64,000 nucleotides of DNA from Pirellulaceae bacterium (GTDB lineage Bacteria > Planctomycetota > Planctomycetia > Pirellulales > Pirellulaceae), in the NCBI GenBank assembly GCA_023382975.1, contig JAHDXO010000006.1, forward strand, positions 104,645 to 168,644, written 5' to 3'. The position numbers were made by a program, and so were the translations under genes. Positions 25,091-34,021 of the stretch are shown in pieces (position 1 is the first letter of the stretch; the number at the start of each line of letters is the position of its first letter). Below the pieces are notes generated by a model. The model ran no database searches and had not been told where the DNA came from. It worked only from the letters and a program-made list of their open reading frames with translations.

Positions 25091-26587
25091 TCACGGGTCC
25101 GTCAGATTCGGCGCCCAAACACCTTCGCGCAGCGCGGGCGTCTCGCCGGAGAGCGGGAAGGTGGTCTGCACGGCGGCGTGCAACTGTGCGGCCAGTTGCT
25201 CGATCGTCTGGGCGTGTGCCGGGTCGTCGGCCAAGTTCGTCAACTCGCCGGGATCGGTGCGGTGGTCGTATAGCTCGCGGCCCTCGCGGCCTTCGTCCCA
25301 CTCGGTGTAGCGCCACTGCGGCGTGCGCAGACTGTAGCCGAAAAAGCGAGGTACCCGTGCGGTTCCGCCGCGCGTGACTTGGCTCAGCGCCCAGCCGCGG
25401 TCGGTGACCGAAACGTCTTTCAGCATCGGCACCAGACTCTGCCCTTGAAGGCTATCGGGGGCGGGAACGCCGCACAATTCCGTCAGCGTCGGGTACAGGT
25501 CGACATGTCCGACCGGCGCTTTCGCTACGGTGGCCTGTTTCGCAACGCCCGGAGCGACGATCAACAGCGGCACGCGGGCACTCTCCTCGAACACACTCAT
25601 CTTCTGCCACAATCCATGCTCGCCCATGTGGTAACCGTGGTCGCTGGTGAACACGATGATTGTGTTGTCCGCCAAGCCCAACCGGTCCAACGCATCCACC
25701 ACGTGGCCGACCTGCGCGTCCATGAAACTGATGCTGGCGTAGTAGGCCTGCAGCACTTGACGGCGGAGGTCGTCGGTCAACTTGTCTTGTTCCCGCTTGT
25801 AGCTGCCGAGCGCCGGAGGGGGCAAGTCTGCCTGGTCCTCCGCAACGCCCTCGACCACGCGCATCTTCGACAGCGGGTAGTAGCCGAAGTACGGATCCTC
25901 GGGAGCGACGTAAGGCGTGTGCGGCCGGTAAAACCCGACGGCCAAGAAGAACGGTCGGTGTTTTTGCTTGGCACACCGCTCCAGCACCCAGGCAGCGTCG
26001 GCGGCCAGCATGCCGTCCGTGTGATACTCGTCGCTCTTCGGCGAAGCGTACCAACTGAGCGTGCCGCCAAACTGTCCCGGAGTGAGCGAGAAGATATGCG
26101 GTTCTTCCTCCATCCGGTCGCAGCCCGCCGGGTTCAACTCCAGTTCCCACGAACCCGGATCGTCGTGGCCGTTGGTGCCGATCGACTTGGGCACGTTGTA
26201 GTGGTACAGCTTGCCGATCCGTGCCGCGAAGTAGCCTTGCTGTCGAAACGCCTGCGGCAGACTGACGTGCGAGGGAATCGTCTGGCGGAAGATCTCGGCG
26301 TTCCGCAGAATGCCGGTGCTGTTCGGATACAGCCCCGTCAGCATCGAGTTCCGACTGGGCCCACACAGCGGAAACTGGCAGTAGGCCCGCTCGAAGGTCA
26401 CCCCGCGAGCCGCCAACCGATCGATGTTCGGCGTGCGGGCCAGCGGATCTCCGTAGCAGCCGAGCATGTTGTTCAGGTCGTCCGAGATCAAGAACAGCAC
26501 ATTGGGGCGACTGGCATCCGCGGCCCAAGCCGAACCGCAAACCAGCGACAGGAGAAGCGGGGCGGCAAGTCGAGAAAGAGTGTTCAT
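25091..26587 (-). CDS. Exported iduronate-2-sulfatase-like sulfatase
   Basis: A 498-residue sulfatase with signal peptide (LAAPLLLSLVCGSAWA), early ligands LFLISDDLNNMLGCYGDP, formylglycine motif CGPSR at residues 75-79, and DHGYHMGEHGLW, which is typical of the iduronate-2-sulfatase-like group. GKLYHY and FYRPHTPYVAP are further group signatures. The ATG at 26587 has GGAG 7 nt upstream; an upstream in-frame ATG would hide the signal peptide. It belongs to the minus-strand sulfatase block. The group acts on 2-O-sulfated uronates in animals, but bacterial members have wider substrates. Confidence 0.92.
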   Translation of the reverse strand: MNTLSRLAAPLLLSLVCGSAWAADASRPNVLFLISDDLNNMLGCYGDPLARTPNIDRLAARGVTFERAYCQFPLCGPSRNSMLTGLYPNSTGILRNAEIFRQTIPSHVSLPQAFRQQGYFAARIGKLYHYNVPKSIGTNGHDDPGSWELELNPAGCDRMEEEPHIFSLTPGQFGGTLSWYASPKSDEYHTDGMLAADAAWVLERCAKQKHRPFFLAVGFYRPHTPYVAPEDPYFGYYPLSKMRVVEGVAEDQADLPPPALGSYKREQDKLTDDLRRQVLQAYYASISFMDAQVGHVVDALDRLGLADNTIIVFTSDHGYHMGEHGLWQKMSVFEESARVPLLIVAPGVAKQATVAKAPVGHVDLYPTLTELCGVPAPDSLQGQSLVPMLKDVSVTDRGWALSQVTRGGTARVPRFFGYSLRTPQWRYTEWDEGREGRELYDHRTDPGELTNLADDPAHAQTIEQLAAQLHAAVQTTFPLSGETPALREGVWAPNLTDP

Positions 26588-26684
26588 GGGGCGGCTCCAA
26601 ATGGAATGTTCGGGTTTCCTGCCAGGGATTTCTTCCGCGGCAGCCATTGTACCGCCCTCGGTCGATGAAGACACCCCTCGCCGA

Positions 26685-29495
26685 TCATTCCTCGAAGGTC
26701 AGTTTCATGTCGTCCAGGTAGAACGCACCGTCGGTGTCGTCGCTGGCGATGAAGCCGAGCCAGCGAAACTCCCGAAAAGTGTCGTGCCGAAACGGGAGCG
26801 TGTTATGAATCGTTGCCCCATCGTGCCGGAGAGTCAGCCGGTAGGTGCGGGGCGCAACTTCGCCAAGCCGGAAGTGGATCTCCACTTGGGTCCAGCTTCC
26901 CGGCGGGGCCATCAGCACTTGTTTGCCGTCGGCCAGAATGCGGCCATCGGCCAGGAAACGCATCAGCGGGCCCACTTCACTGGTGCCGCCGGCGCCACGG
27001 AACTCGACGATCAACGGTGCGGGCGAGGCGGCGGGCAACATGACCGCGAACGAAAGGGTGACCGGTCCGTCGCTCAGGCCGCGGGTCGTGAGCTGCATCA
27101 GCGGATAGAAGCTCTTGGCCAATCCCTTTCTGTCACTGCACTTAGCCGACTTCGTGCCGGTGTACGCGGCCTCGTCGGTCACTTGGAAGGTGCCCTCGCC
27201 GGAGGTGCTGAGCCGGAAGATATCGGGCTGGTACCCGACGGGCATGTCTTCGAAGTTCGTCTCAAAAGCGACAAGGCGGGCGAGATCCTCGGGCGTCCAG
27301 GTCGCGGACGGTTGGCGACGAGGATATTGTTCGCCAATGCTGCGCCATTCGGGTTCGCCGTACAGCCCGGCCTTGCAGAGTTCGTGGTCGAACGGCTGGA
27401 AGCCGACAGCGGACACGGCCGGCGAATCGGGTCGCAGCGAGAAGTCGTCGCGTGCCGGGTCGGCAAAACCCGGATCGCCGACGACCGAGCCTTCGTCCTG
27501 CCCCGCGGCCTGCCACTCAGCCAGCGTCTTGCCGGCAAAAGTCAACTCGGTATCCGGCGCCAGCGTGTGGTACATGTTCTGGCGCAACACCGGGGGCCGG
27601 TCGCCGGGAACCCAGTCGTGACGCAAGGCAATCTCGTTGTCGGTCACGTACAGGTTCCGGTACGCCTCCATGTGGTTGGCTTTCCAAACATCGCTCAAGC
27701 CACCGCGGCGGATCAGGCCATCTCGGGCGAACGCCCCAACGTTGTTGCGAAAGACGTTGTCGACTCCCTTGTGCTGGAAGTAGGCATACCAGTCGACTCG
27801 GTACACCAAGTTATTCTCGACCACGGCTCCGCGCGACTGCTCGTCCAAGTAGATGCCGGCGAATCCGCAGATGTTCGGATAGGCGACGTTGTCGTGGATG
27901 CGATTGTGATGGATGTGCGTATCGAGCGGACCGAACTGATAGATACCCGCGGCATCCGTGTGGTACCGCAGGCCCAGATGGTGCAGGTGGTTGTACGCCA
28001 CGACGTTCCCGTGCGAGTACTTCTCGCCCTTCCAATTCCAACGGGCATCCAGACCGATGGCATCCCAGTGGACATCGAAGATCTCGTTGTGCGTGATGCG
28101 AGTGCGGCTGGCGAACCGGTTGACAATGCCGTAGCAACCGTGCCAAACAGTGCCCAGCCGGTGGATGCAGTTGTTGTCGATCACCAGCCCCAGCACTTCC
28201 TGGACCGCCGCGCCCTCGCCGTCCGGCGGCGGCAGTTCGGCGACGCCGCTGCCGGAGTCCGCTGCCACGGGCGGCTTCAGGAGGGTTGCCAGATCGCTGA
28301 CGCCCAACTGCATGGCACCGGCCCCGATGTCCCAGATGTGGCAGCGTTCGACTCGCACGTCCCGGCATCCGTCGGCAAGTTCGAGGGCATACTCGCCAAG
28401 CTGGGCGAACGTGCAGCCGACCAGCGAGGCGGAACGCAGTCCTCGGGCGACAACCGCCGCGGTCAGGAACATGTGGCCCTGCCGGTACATGCCGTTGTAG
28501 CGGTCCAGGTCGGCGTCTACGTGCCGGATATCGAGATCCCGGAAGTGCAGGTGCTCGACGAACCGTTCGGCCCCAAGGTCGCCGGCCAGTTCGATCATCT
28601 CCGACTTCAGCACCGGGGCGATGAAGACGGACGAGTTCGGATCCGTGCCGGGCATCGGATAGTAGTAAAGCGTGCCCGTGTGCCGGTTCAAATACCACTC
28701 GCCGGGCTCGTCCAGAGCCTCGAAGACGTTGCTCAGGTAGTAGCGGAAGTTCTTCTCCCAGAAGTCAACATCCCGGCCGTGCGAGCTGTGAAAACGGACG
28801 ACTCGCTGGTCGGCATCGATCGCCTCGATGCGATGGATCGTGGGCGTCCACGACTGGAGCAGCACGATGTCGATATCGGTCGCGTTTGACCAAGCGGGAT
28901 CGAAGTCGCCGGCGTAGTACCGGAACGCCTGCCGGGCATCTTCGCCCGCAGCCCGACCTTCGGCTCGCAACACCTTGTGCCCCCAGTTCGGTTCGCGCGA
29001 CCGCATCCGCGACTCGCCATCCACAAAAAGCGAACAGAACCGCCAGCGAGTCTCGCGGACCTCGGGAATGTCCAACTGCCAGTAAGGCTTGCCGGGCGAT
29101 TGCCGCCAGGTGCCCGTCAGACGCCGCCCGCCGCTCAGCACGGCGCGCTCCCCGGGGTACGACCGGTAAGTGACAGGCGACTCGGCCGTGCCGGAATCCT
29201 CGGGACCGAAGACCAGCTTCTCGGCGATCGCATGCATGCCGCCGCGCAGGAAAACCTGTACGGGACCCTCGGGGTTTTCCGCAAGCCGCAGGTCACGCAC
29301 CGCTGCTCTGGCCCGCGCGAGCGTGGCAAACGGGTCCGACTCGCTGCCAAGTCCTGCATCGTTGCCGCCTGGCGAAACGTAGAAGTCCCGACCGGCGGCG
29401 ACGGCTCGGTCGCCGAAGACAAGCGGCAGGGCCGCACTGACTGTCATGAGCATGGAAAGGAACGCAAAGAACGGGCAAGATCTGCTGGGTGTCAT
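26685..29495 (-). CDS. Exported right-handed beta-helix protein with C-terminal jelly-roll domain
   Basis: A 936-residue exported protein. After the signal peptide comes DFYVSPGGNDAGLGSESDPF, the common N-terminal start of such proteins, then FATLARARAAVRDLR. The middle (about 280-650) is a right-handed parallel beta-helix with runs such as VIDNNCIHRLG, RITHNEIFDV and NRIHDNVAYPNICG. From about residue 740 a lectin-like jelly-roll follows (FETNFEDMPVGY, ending FYLDDMKLTFEE). Such folds occur in polysaccharide lyases, epimerases and glycosidases; a specific activity cannot be assigned. The ATG at 29495 follows GGAG by 10 nt. Next to sulfatases, it may bind or cut the same glycan. Confidence 0.85.
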   Translation of the reverse strand: MTPSRSCPFFAFLSMLMTVSAALPLVFGDRAVAAGRDFYVSPGGNDAGLGSESDPFATLARARAAVRDLRLAENPEGPVQVFLRGGMHAIAEKLVFGPEDSGTAESPVTYRSYPGERAVLSGGRRLTGTWRQSPGKPYWQLDIPEVRETRWRFCSLFVDGESRMRSREPNWGHKVLRAEGRAAGEDARQAFRYYAGDFDPAWSNATDIDIVLLQSWTPTIHRIEAIDADQRVVRFHSSHGRDVDFWEKNFRYYLSNVFEALDEPGEWYLNRHTGTLYYYPMPGTDPNSSVFIAPVLKSEMIELAGDLGAERFVEHLHFRDLDIRHVDADLDRYNGMYRQGHMFLTAAVVARGLRSASLVGCTFAQLGEYALELADGCRDVRVERCHIWDIGAGAMQLGVSDLATLLKPPVAADSGSGVAELPPPDGEGAAVQEVLGLVIDNNCIHRLGTVWHGCYGIVNRFASRTRITHNEIFDVHWDAIGLDARWNWKGEKYSHGNVVAYNHLHHLGLRYHTDAAGIYQFGPLDTHIHHNRIHDNVAYPNICGFAGIYLDEQSRGAVVENNLVYRVDWYAYFQHKGVDNVFRNNVGAFARDGLIRRGGLSDVWKANHMEAYRNLYVTDNEIALRHDWVPGDRPPVLRQNMYHTLAPDTELTFAGKTLAEWQAAGQDEGSVVGDPGFADPARDDFSLRPDSPAVSAVGFQPFDHELCKAGLYGEPEWRSIGEQYPRRQPSATWTPEDLARLVAFETNFEDMPVGYQPDIFRLSTSGEGTFQVTDEAAYTGTKSAKCSDRKGLAKSFYPLMQLTTRGLSDGPVTLSFAVMLPAASPAPLIVEFRGAGGTSEVGPLMRFLADGRILADGKQVLMAPPGSWTQVEIHFRLGEVAPRTYRLTLRHDGATIHNTLPFRHDTFREFRWLGFIASDDTDGAFYLDDMKLTFEE

Positions 29496-29690
29496 GGCGG
29501 GAGATCTCCGAGGCCGGTGCTACTGGACGATCGCAGACTCGTGCTGCCTGGTCGATCGGCGCAGTTTGTTTTCCCCGATCAGCCACACCGGCACAAGGCC
29601 CAGCGTTCGCGCCGAGCCAGTCAAGGCTGCGACCGCATTCTGTTTGGCCGCAGCAACTTTCCTTGCTGGCAGAAAGAATTTTTCCCAAGA

Positions 29691-29719
29691 TTGACCCCAA
29701 GATATCGAAGTGATATCAT
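29691..29719 (+). promoter_or_regulatory. Putative sigma70-type promoter of the SPFH unit
   Basis: TTGACC (29691-29696), 17-nt spacer, TATCAT (29714-29719). It is about 177 nt upstream of the SPFH start codon. The spacing is ideal and both boxes are close to consensus. Confidence 0.55.
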
Positions 29720-29728
29720 TACGATATG
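29701..29728. promoter_or_regulatory. Three GATAT repeats at 11-bp spacing, operator-like
   Basis: GATATC at 29701, GATATC at 29712 and GATATG at 29723 are each 11 bp apart, so they fall on one DNA face. They cover the spacer and -10 box of the promoter. Tandem short boxes are how MetJ/Arc-type ribbon-helix-helix repressors bind, and the unit itself encodes such a protein at 30806. Autoregulation is inference. Confidence 0.45.
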
Positions 29729-29895
29729 ACACGGCGGTGGGCGGCAGCGGCCGGTTTGGCGAGCTGGTTGCGTGCGATGGCTTGTCGGCGTATCGACGTC
29801 GACGGCATCGGGCACGGCGACCGGCTGGTTCGGTCAGGTGTCTGACGGACGGCTGTCGCTTGAATACCGCTGGGTCTGTGTGGGGAGACTTTGAG

Positions 29896-30795
29896 ATGAC
29901 TCACGAACGAGAAGTGCATGTGGTGAATGGTTGGGTGGCGTTGCTGGGAACGATCGCGATCTTTGCCACTGCTTCCGGGCTGTTGATTTGGTTCGTCTTC
30001 AACGCAATCGACGCGGACAAAATGAACCATTTGCCGAACTTCTGGATTCTGGTGGGCGGAGTTCTGACGATCGGGTTGGGCATCTTCACTTGTTTCGGTT
30101 ATTTCACGCTGCAGCCGAACGAGGCTCGGGTTCTGGTGCTGTTCGGCGAGTACCGGGGTACGGTGCGGACCAGCGGATGGCATTGGACGAATCCGTTGAA
30201 CAGCAAGCTGCGGCTTTCGTTGCGGTCGCGGAACTTCAACAGCGAGAAACTGAAGGTCAACGACAAGCGAGGCAATCCGATCGAGATCGCCGTCGTCGTC
30301 GTGTGGCGAGTGCAGGACACGGCGCAGGCCAGTTTCGATGTCGATCAGTTCCGGGAGTACGTCGAGGTGCAAAGCGAATCGGCGGTCCGTCATCTGGCGA
30401 ACTGCTATCCGTACGATCATGGCGAGGAGGACGAGATCACGCTCCGCAGCGGCGTTGAAGACATTTCCCGCGCGTTGCAGCAGGAACTGCAGGACCGGGT
30501 CAACAAAGCTGGCGTGACCATCGAAGAAGCACGGCTGACCCATCTGGCCTACGCTCCGGAGATCGCCGGGGCGATGCTGCGCCGGCAGCAGGCCGAGGCG
30601 ATCATCGACGCGCGTCAGAAGATCGTGCATGGGGCCGTCAGTATGGTGCAAATGGCGCTGGCCGATCTGGCCGACAAGCGGGTCGTCGAACTGGACGAAG
30701 AACGCAAGGCGGCGATGGTCAGCAACCTGTTGGTCGTCCTGTGTGGCGAGCAGGAGGTGCATCCGGTGATCAACGCAGGCACGCTCTATTCGTGA
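29896..30795 (+). CDS. SPFH/band-7 (prohibitin-like) membrane protein
   Basis: A 299-residue protein with two N-terminal membrane helices ([20 protein letters not shown] and [20 protein letters not shown]) followed by an SPFH/band-7 domain ([73 protein letters not shown]). A coiled region rich in [18 protein letters not shown] follows. These proteins form membrane-associated ring assemblies that organise proteases or lipid domains. The ATG at 29896 has GGGGAG 9 nt upstream. It is followed after 10 nt by a ribbon-helix-helix gene, a pairing that recurs in bacterial genomes, and by a terminator. Confidence 0.9.
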   Translation: MTHEREVHVVNGWVALLGTIAIFATASGLLIWFVFNAIDADKMNHLPNFWILVGGVLTIGLGIFTCFGYFTLQPNEARVLVLFGEYRGTVRTSGWHWTNPLNSKLRLSLRSRNFNSEKLKVNDKRGNPIEIAVVVVWRVQDTAQASFDVDQFREYVEVQSESAVRHLANCYPYDHGEEDEITLRSGVEDISRALQQELQDRVNKAGVTIEEARLTHLAYAPEIAGAMLRRQQAEAIIDARQKIVHGAVSMVQMALADLADKRVVELDEERKAAMVSNLLVVLCGEQEVHPVINAGTLYS

Positions 30796-30805
30796 TCGGT
30801 TCGAA

Positions 30806-31006
30806 ATGAAATCTCGCAAATCATTTCCGTTACGCATCGATCCGGCATTGTACGAGGCGCTGGAGGCCTGGGCGCAGCAGGAATTTCGCAGTGTCAACGG
30901 GCAGATCGAATTCCTGTTGCGCGAAGCCGTGTCGCGACGCCGAGGTCGCGATGCAACTCCGCCGGCGCCGGAGGAGCCCACGTCCGATCGGGACGATGAT
31001 TCGTAG
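30806..31006 (+). CDS. Arc/MetJ-type ribbon-helix-helix protein
   Basis: A 66-residue basic protein. [20 protein letters not shown] followed by [18 protein letters not shown] has the strand-helix-helix pattern of an Arc-like ribbon-helix-helix DNA-binding dimer. The acidic tail ([12 protein letters not shown]) is disordered. It starts 10 nt after the SPFH stop and ends before a hairpin terminator, so it belongs to that unit. It has no toxin neighbour, which argues against a simple toxin-antitoxin antitoxin. It may regulate the SPFH promoter. Confidence 0.8.
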   Translation: MKSRKSFPLRIDPALYEALEAWAQQEFRSVNGQIEFLLREAVSRRRGRDATPPAPEEPTSDRDDDS

Positions 31007-31045
31007 CTGTGGAATCGTGCTTCGCGGCGCATTACATTGTGGAAG

Positions 31046-31073
31046 GGTGAGCGCCATTCGGCTCACCTTTTTT
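31046..31073 (+). terminator. Terminator of the SPFH/RHH unit
   Basis: Stem GGTGAGC (31046-31052), 8-nt loop, stem GCTCACC (31061-31067), then TTTTTT. A standard intrinsic terminator. Confidence 0.85.
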
Positions 31074-31097
31074 CCGCAATCGAAGTGAGGAACCATC

Positions 31098-32333
31098 ATG
31101 ATCTGGACACGTGTCGCCAGCGCCGTCATCGTCTTGGTTTGCTTCGCAAGCTCCGCTGTATCGGCTGCCGAATCGGCACCGGATGCGCTCGACTACCGTG
31201 TTGAATTGACCACCGCATCCAGCGGCTTCGACGGCCAGACGTGTTGGGTCCACGCACGGGCCGGAGCGATCCCAGCGGCGGCGCCGGGCAATCCGGGCCG
31301 CGCGACCTTGGTGGTGATGACCATGCAGAAGCTGCTGCTGACCGGTTCCGATGTGTTCTATCCGCTGCACAATCTTTGGACCGACGATTTGGGCGGGACT
31401 TGGACTGAGCCGCAGCTTCAACCGGTTTTCGAGCGCCAGGTGATGGGCGACGAGATCGAGATGACCGTCTGCGACTTCTGGCCGAAATGGCACGCTGCCA
31501 GCGGCAAGCTGCTCGGCACCGGCCACACGGTCTGGTACGAGAACAACCGCGTGATGCCCGTGCGCAAGCGTCACACGGCCTATGCCGTCTACGATCCTGA
31601 CTCGCACGCTTGGCTGCCCTGGAACGAACTGCAGATGCCCGACGAGCCGCGGTTCGCCAACGCCGGCGGCGGCTGTACGCAACGCTTCGACCTGTCCAAC
31701 GGCGACATCCTGTTGCCGATCTACTTCAAACGGCCCGAGGACAAGGTGTCCAGCACGACGGTGGTCCGCTGCCGGTTCGACGGCGCGAAGCTCCGTTATG
31801 TCGAACACGGCGACGAACTGTCGGTCGACGTCCCGCGCGGGTTTGGCGAGCCCTCGCTGGCGAAGTTCGGCGACCGCTTTTTCTTGACGATCCGCAACGA
31901 TGTCAAGGGCTACGTCACGTCGGGCACCGGAGGTTTGCGATTCGACCCGCCGAAGCCTTGGACGTTCGACGACGGGACCGAGTTGGGCAATTACAATACC
32001 CAGCAGCATTGGGTGACACACAGCGACGGACTGTTTCTGGTGTACACTCGCCGCGGCGCAGACAACGACCACGTCTTCCGGCACCGGGCGCCGCTCTTCA
32101 TGGCCCGGGTCGATCCGGATCGGCTGTGTGTCCTGCGAGCGACGGAGCGGGTGCTGGTTCCCGAACGCGGCGCGCGGCTGGGGAATTTCGGCGTGACGGA
32201 TGTCGGGCCGGCGGAAACCTGGGTGACGGCCGCCGAATGGATGCAGCCGCAAGGCGTCGAGAAACGAGGCAGCAACAACAGCATCTGGGTGGCAAAGCTC
32301 AAGTGGAACAGGCCGAACCGCGCCATCGAGTGA
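31098..32333 (+). CDS. Exported sialidase-like (BNR-type beta-propeller) protein
   Basis: A 411-residue exported protein with signal peptide (VASAVIVLVCFASSAVSA). The mature part is a six-bladed propeller of the exo-alpha-sialidase-like type: LWTDDLGGTWTEPQL is an Asp-box-like turn, and GGGCTQRFDLSNGDILLPIY, FGEPSLAKFGDRFFLTIRND and TQQHWVTHSDGLFLVYTRR form further blades. Planctomycete relatives often lack proven sialidase activity, so the substrate is open. It begins just after the SPFH terminator and ends before its own terminator, giving an independent unit. Confidence 0.78.
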   Translation: MIWTRVASAVIVLVCFASSAVSAAESAPDALDYRVELTTASSGFDGQTCWVHARAGAIPAAAPGNPGRATLVVMTMQKLLLTGSDVFYPLHNLWTDDLGGTWTEPQLQPVFERQVMGDEIEMTVCDFWPKWHAASGKLLGTGHTVWYENNRVMPVRKRHTAYAVYDPDSHAWLPWNELQMPDEPRFANAGGGCTQRFDLSNGDILLPIYFKRPEDKVSSTTVVRCRFDGAKLRYVEHGDELSVDVPRGFGEPSLAKFGDRFFLTIRNDVKGYVTSGTGGLRFDPPKPWTFDDGTELGNYNTQQHWVTHSDGLFLVYTRRGADNDHVFRHRAPLFMARVDPDRLCVLRATERVLVPERGARLGNFGVTDVGPAETWVTAAEWMQPQGVEKRGSNNSIWVAKLKWNRPNRAIE

Positions 32334-32507
32334 TGGCGTCTCGTCGAACGAAGGCCACGCTGCGGCACAACGCCTGCCATTCCGCTTCGTGATGAACTAT
32401 ACTAGGGAAGCTTCGGGTGCCGCTTCGTGCGCTGTCGGAACGCTCCTCGAAGGTTTTGCCGGTGGGCGTGCGACGCGCCAGTACGGCCTGCGGGGCGATT
32501 TGGCAAG

Positions 32508-32528
32508 AAGGGGGGACTGCCCCTTTTT
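32508..32528 (+). terminator. Hairpin terminator before the RND adaptor gene
   Basis: Stem AAGGGG (32508-32513), 6-nt loop, stem CCCCTT (32520-32525), T run to 32528. It ends transcription from the sialidase-like gene; the adaptor starts 26 nt later. Confidence 0.6.
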
Positions 32529-32554
32529 CCGTGTCTGAATGAAGGGGGGAGTGC

Positions 32555-33937
32555 ATGGGGTCGATTGGTTTTTTCGCAGCTCATTTCGTAGTTCTGACCA
32601 TTGCGCAGCCCGGACCTCAAGCTTCGCTGGTGGTTGTTCGGCCGGCCGAGTTGCGGCAGGATGTCACGGAAAGTCGCGAATTTGTGGGGACCGTCGTGCC
32701 GCTGCAGAGAACGGTCATCGGCAGCGCCGTGGACGGGCGAGTCGAAGAATTTCTGGTGAACGACGGAGACTGGGTGCCGCAGGGCCAGCCGCTGGCCGAG
32801 CTGCTCAAGACCACGATCGGGCTGGAAGTCGCGGCGGCCAAGGCGGAGATGGAACTGCGCAGCCACGAATTGACCGAACTGGAGAACGGCTCGCGACCGG
32901 AAGAAATCGCCCAAGCCGATGCCGCACGCGGTCGAGCCCGCGCCTTGGCCACCTACGCCGATGCGAGGTTGGAGCGGACCAAGACTTTGTACGAACGAGG
33001 CGCTTCGACATCGCAGGAGGAGCTGGAGGAGGCGATCTCGCTGGCCACGGCCGCCCGGCAGACGCTGGCGGAAGCCGAATCTACCTATCAGTTGGTTCTG
33101 GAAGGTCCGCGGCCGGAGAAGATTCTGCAGGCCAAATCCCAGTTGGAACTTGCCCGCGCCAACCACGAACGCCTGCAGGACATGTACAAGAAGTACACGG
33201 TCCGCGCTCCGTTCGATGGATACGTCACGAGCGAGCTGACCGAGGTGGGCGAGTGGCTGAACCGGGGCAATCCCGTCGTCGAGATGATCGCGATCAGCTC
33301 GGTGGAAATCACCGTGGGAGTGCCCGAGGAGTTCATCGACGTGCAACGGCCCGGCCGGGCCGCCGAGATTCGACTGGATGCGTTGCCGGGTCGGGTGTTC
33401 CCGGCGAAGATCAGCCGGGTGATTCCTCAGGCCGATGTAAAATCCCGCACCTTTCCCGTGAAGATACTGCTGCAGAACCAGGAGCAATCTCGAGAGCCGG
33501 GGCATGACGCCACCGCTTCGACGCAGCTCGGCACGCCGTCCACGGCCGATCGCGGTGGCGAGTCGGACTTGGCTGCGGCGGCTCCTCGATCGCCGGCCGT
33601 TGCTGCACCGCCGATCGGGTACTCGGTCAAGGCAGGCATGTTGGCCCGCGTGACGCTGGCGGTCAGCGCGCCGAAATCGGCGCTGATGGTTCCGAAAGAC
33701 GCCCTGGTTCTGGAAGAGGGCCGCGCGACGCTGGTGTTCGTGGTACGGAAGGATCCGGCCTCGGGAGCTGCGGTCGCCGTCCCGGTCGTTGTTCAGCTAG
33801 GGATCAAGCAGGACGCCGATGTCGAGGTGATCGGCGATCTTCGAGACGGGGAACCTGTGGTGGTTGTCGGCAACGAGCGGTTGAGCCGGCGCCCGCCATT
33901 TTCCTTGGTCGACGTCCAGCGTGTGGCGGAGAAATGA
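32555..33937 (+). CDS. RND efflux periplasmic adaptor (HlyD/AcrA family)
   Basis: A 460-residue membrane-fusion protein that links the inner-membrane RND pump to an outer-membrane channel. The N-terminal hydrophobic stretch (GFFAAHFVVLTIAQPG) is short. A lipoyl/barrel-sandwich part follows (GTVVPLQRTVIGSAVDGRVE, APFDGYVTSELTEVGEWLN), with a helical hairpin between (about residues 90-210). A low-complexity insertion (about 310-355, with REPGHDATASTQLG and APRSPAVAAPP) interrupts the beta-barrel region and is unusual. The C-terminus ends VPKDALVLEEGRATLVFVVR. The ATG at 32555 follows GGGGGAG. The RND permease begins 84 nt downstream. Confidence 0.9.
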   Translation: MGSIGFFAAHFVVLTIAQPGPQASLVVVRPAELRQDVTESREFVGTVVPLQRTVIGSAVDGRVEEFLVNDGDWVPQGQPLAELLKTTIGLEVAAAKAEMELRSHELTELENGSRPEEIAQADAARGRARALATYADARLERTKTLYERGASTSQEELEEAISLATAARQTLAEAESTYQLVLEGPRPEKILQAKSQLELARANHERLQDMYKKYTVRAPFDGYVTSELTEVGEWLNRGNPVVEMIAISSVEITVGVPEEFIDVQRPGRAAEIRLDALPGRVFPAKISRVIPQADVKSRTFPVKILLQNQEQSREPGHDATASTQLGTPSTADRGGESDLAAAAPRSPAVAAPPIGYSVKAGMLARVTLAVSAPKSALMVPKDALVLEEGRATLVFVVRKDPASGAAVAVPVVVQLGIKQDADVEVIGDLRDGEPVVVVGNERLSRRPPFSLVDVQRVAEK

Positions 33938-34021
33938 CCCGGCCGCGCTGGTTCGTTTCCTCGAAGCGGACCTGGCTCGATCCGACCAAACAACCTGACG
34001 TACTCCCGCCCCGAGACTGTT

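Larger units (their letters stand above)
29496..29895. other. Divergent 400-bp control region
   Basis: Lies between the minus-strand beta-helix gene and the plus-strand SPFH gene. No protein gene is supported. It holds a sigma70-like promoter and phased GATAT repeats near 29691-29728, described separately. Confidence 0.6.

Noticed and set aside
26466-28889. Plus-strand open frame antisense to the sulfatase and beta-helix genes
   Set aside because: It has no recognisable domain and overlaps conserved minus-strand motifs; treated as a shadow.
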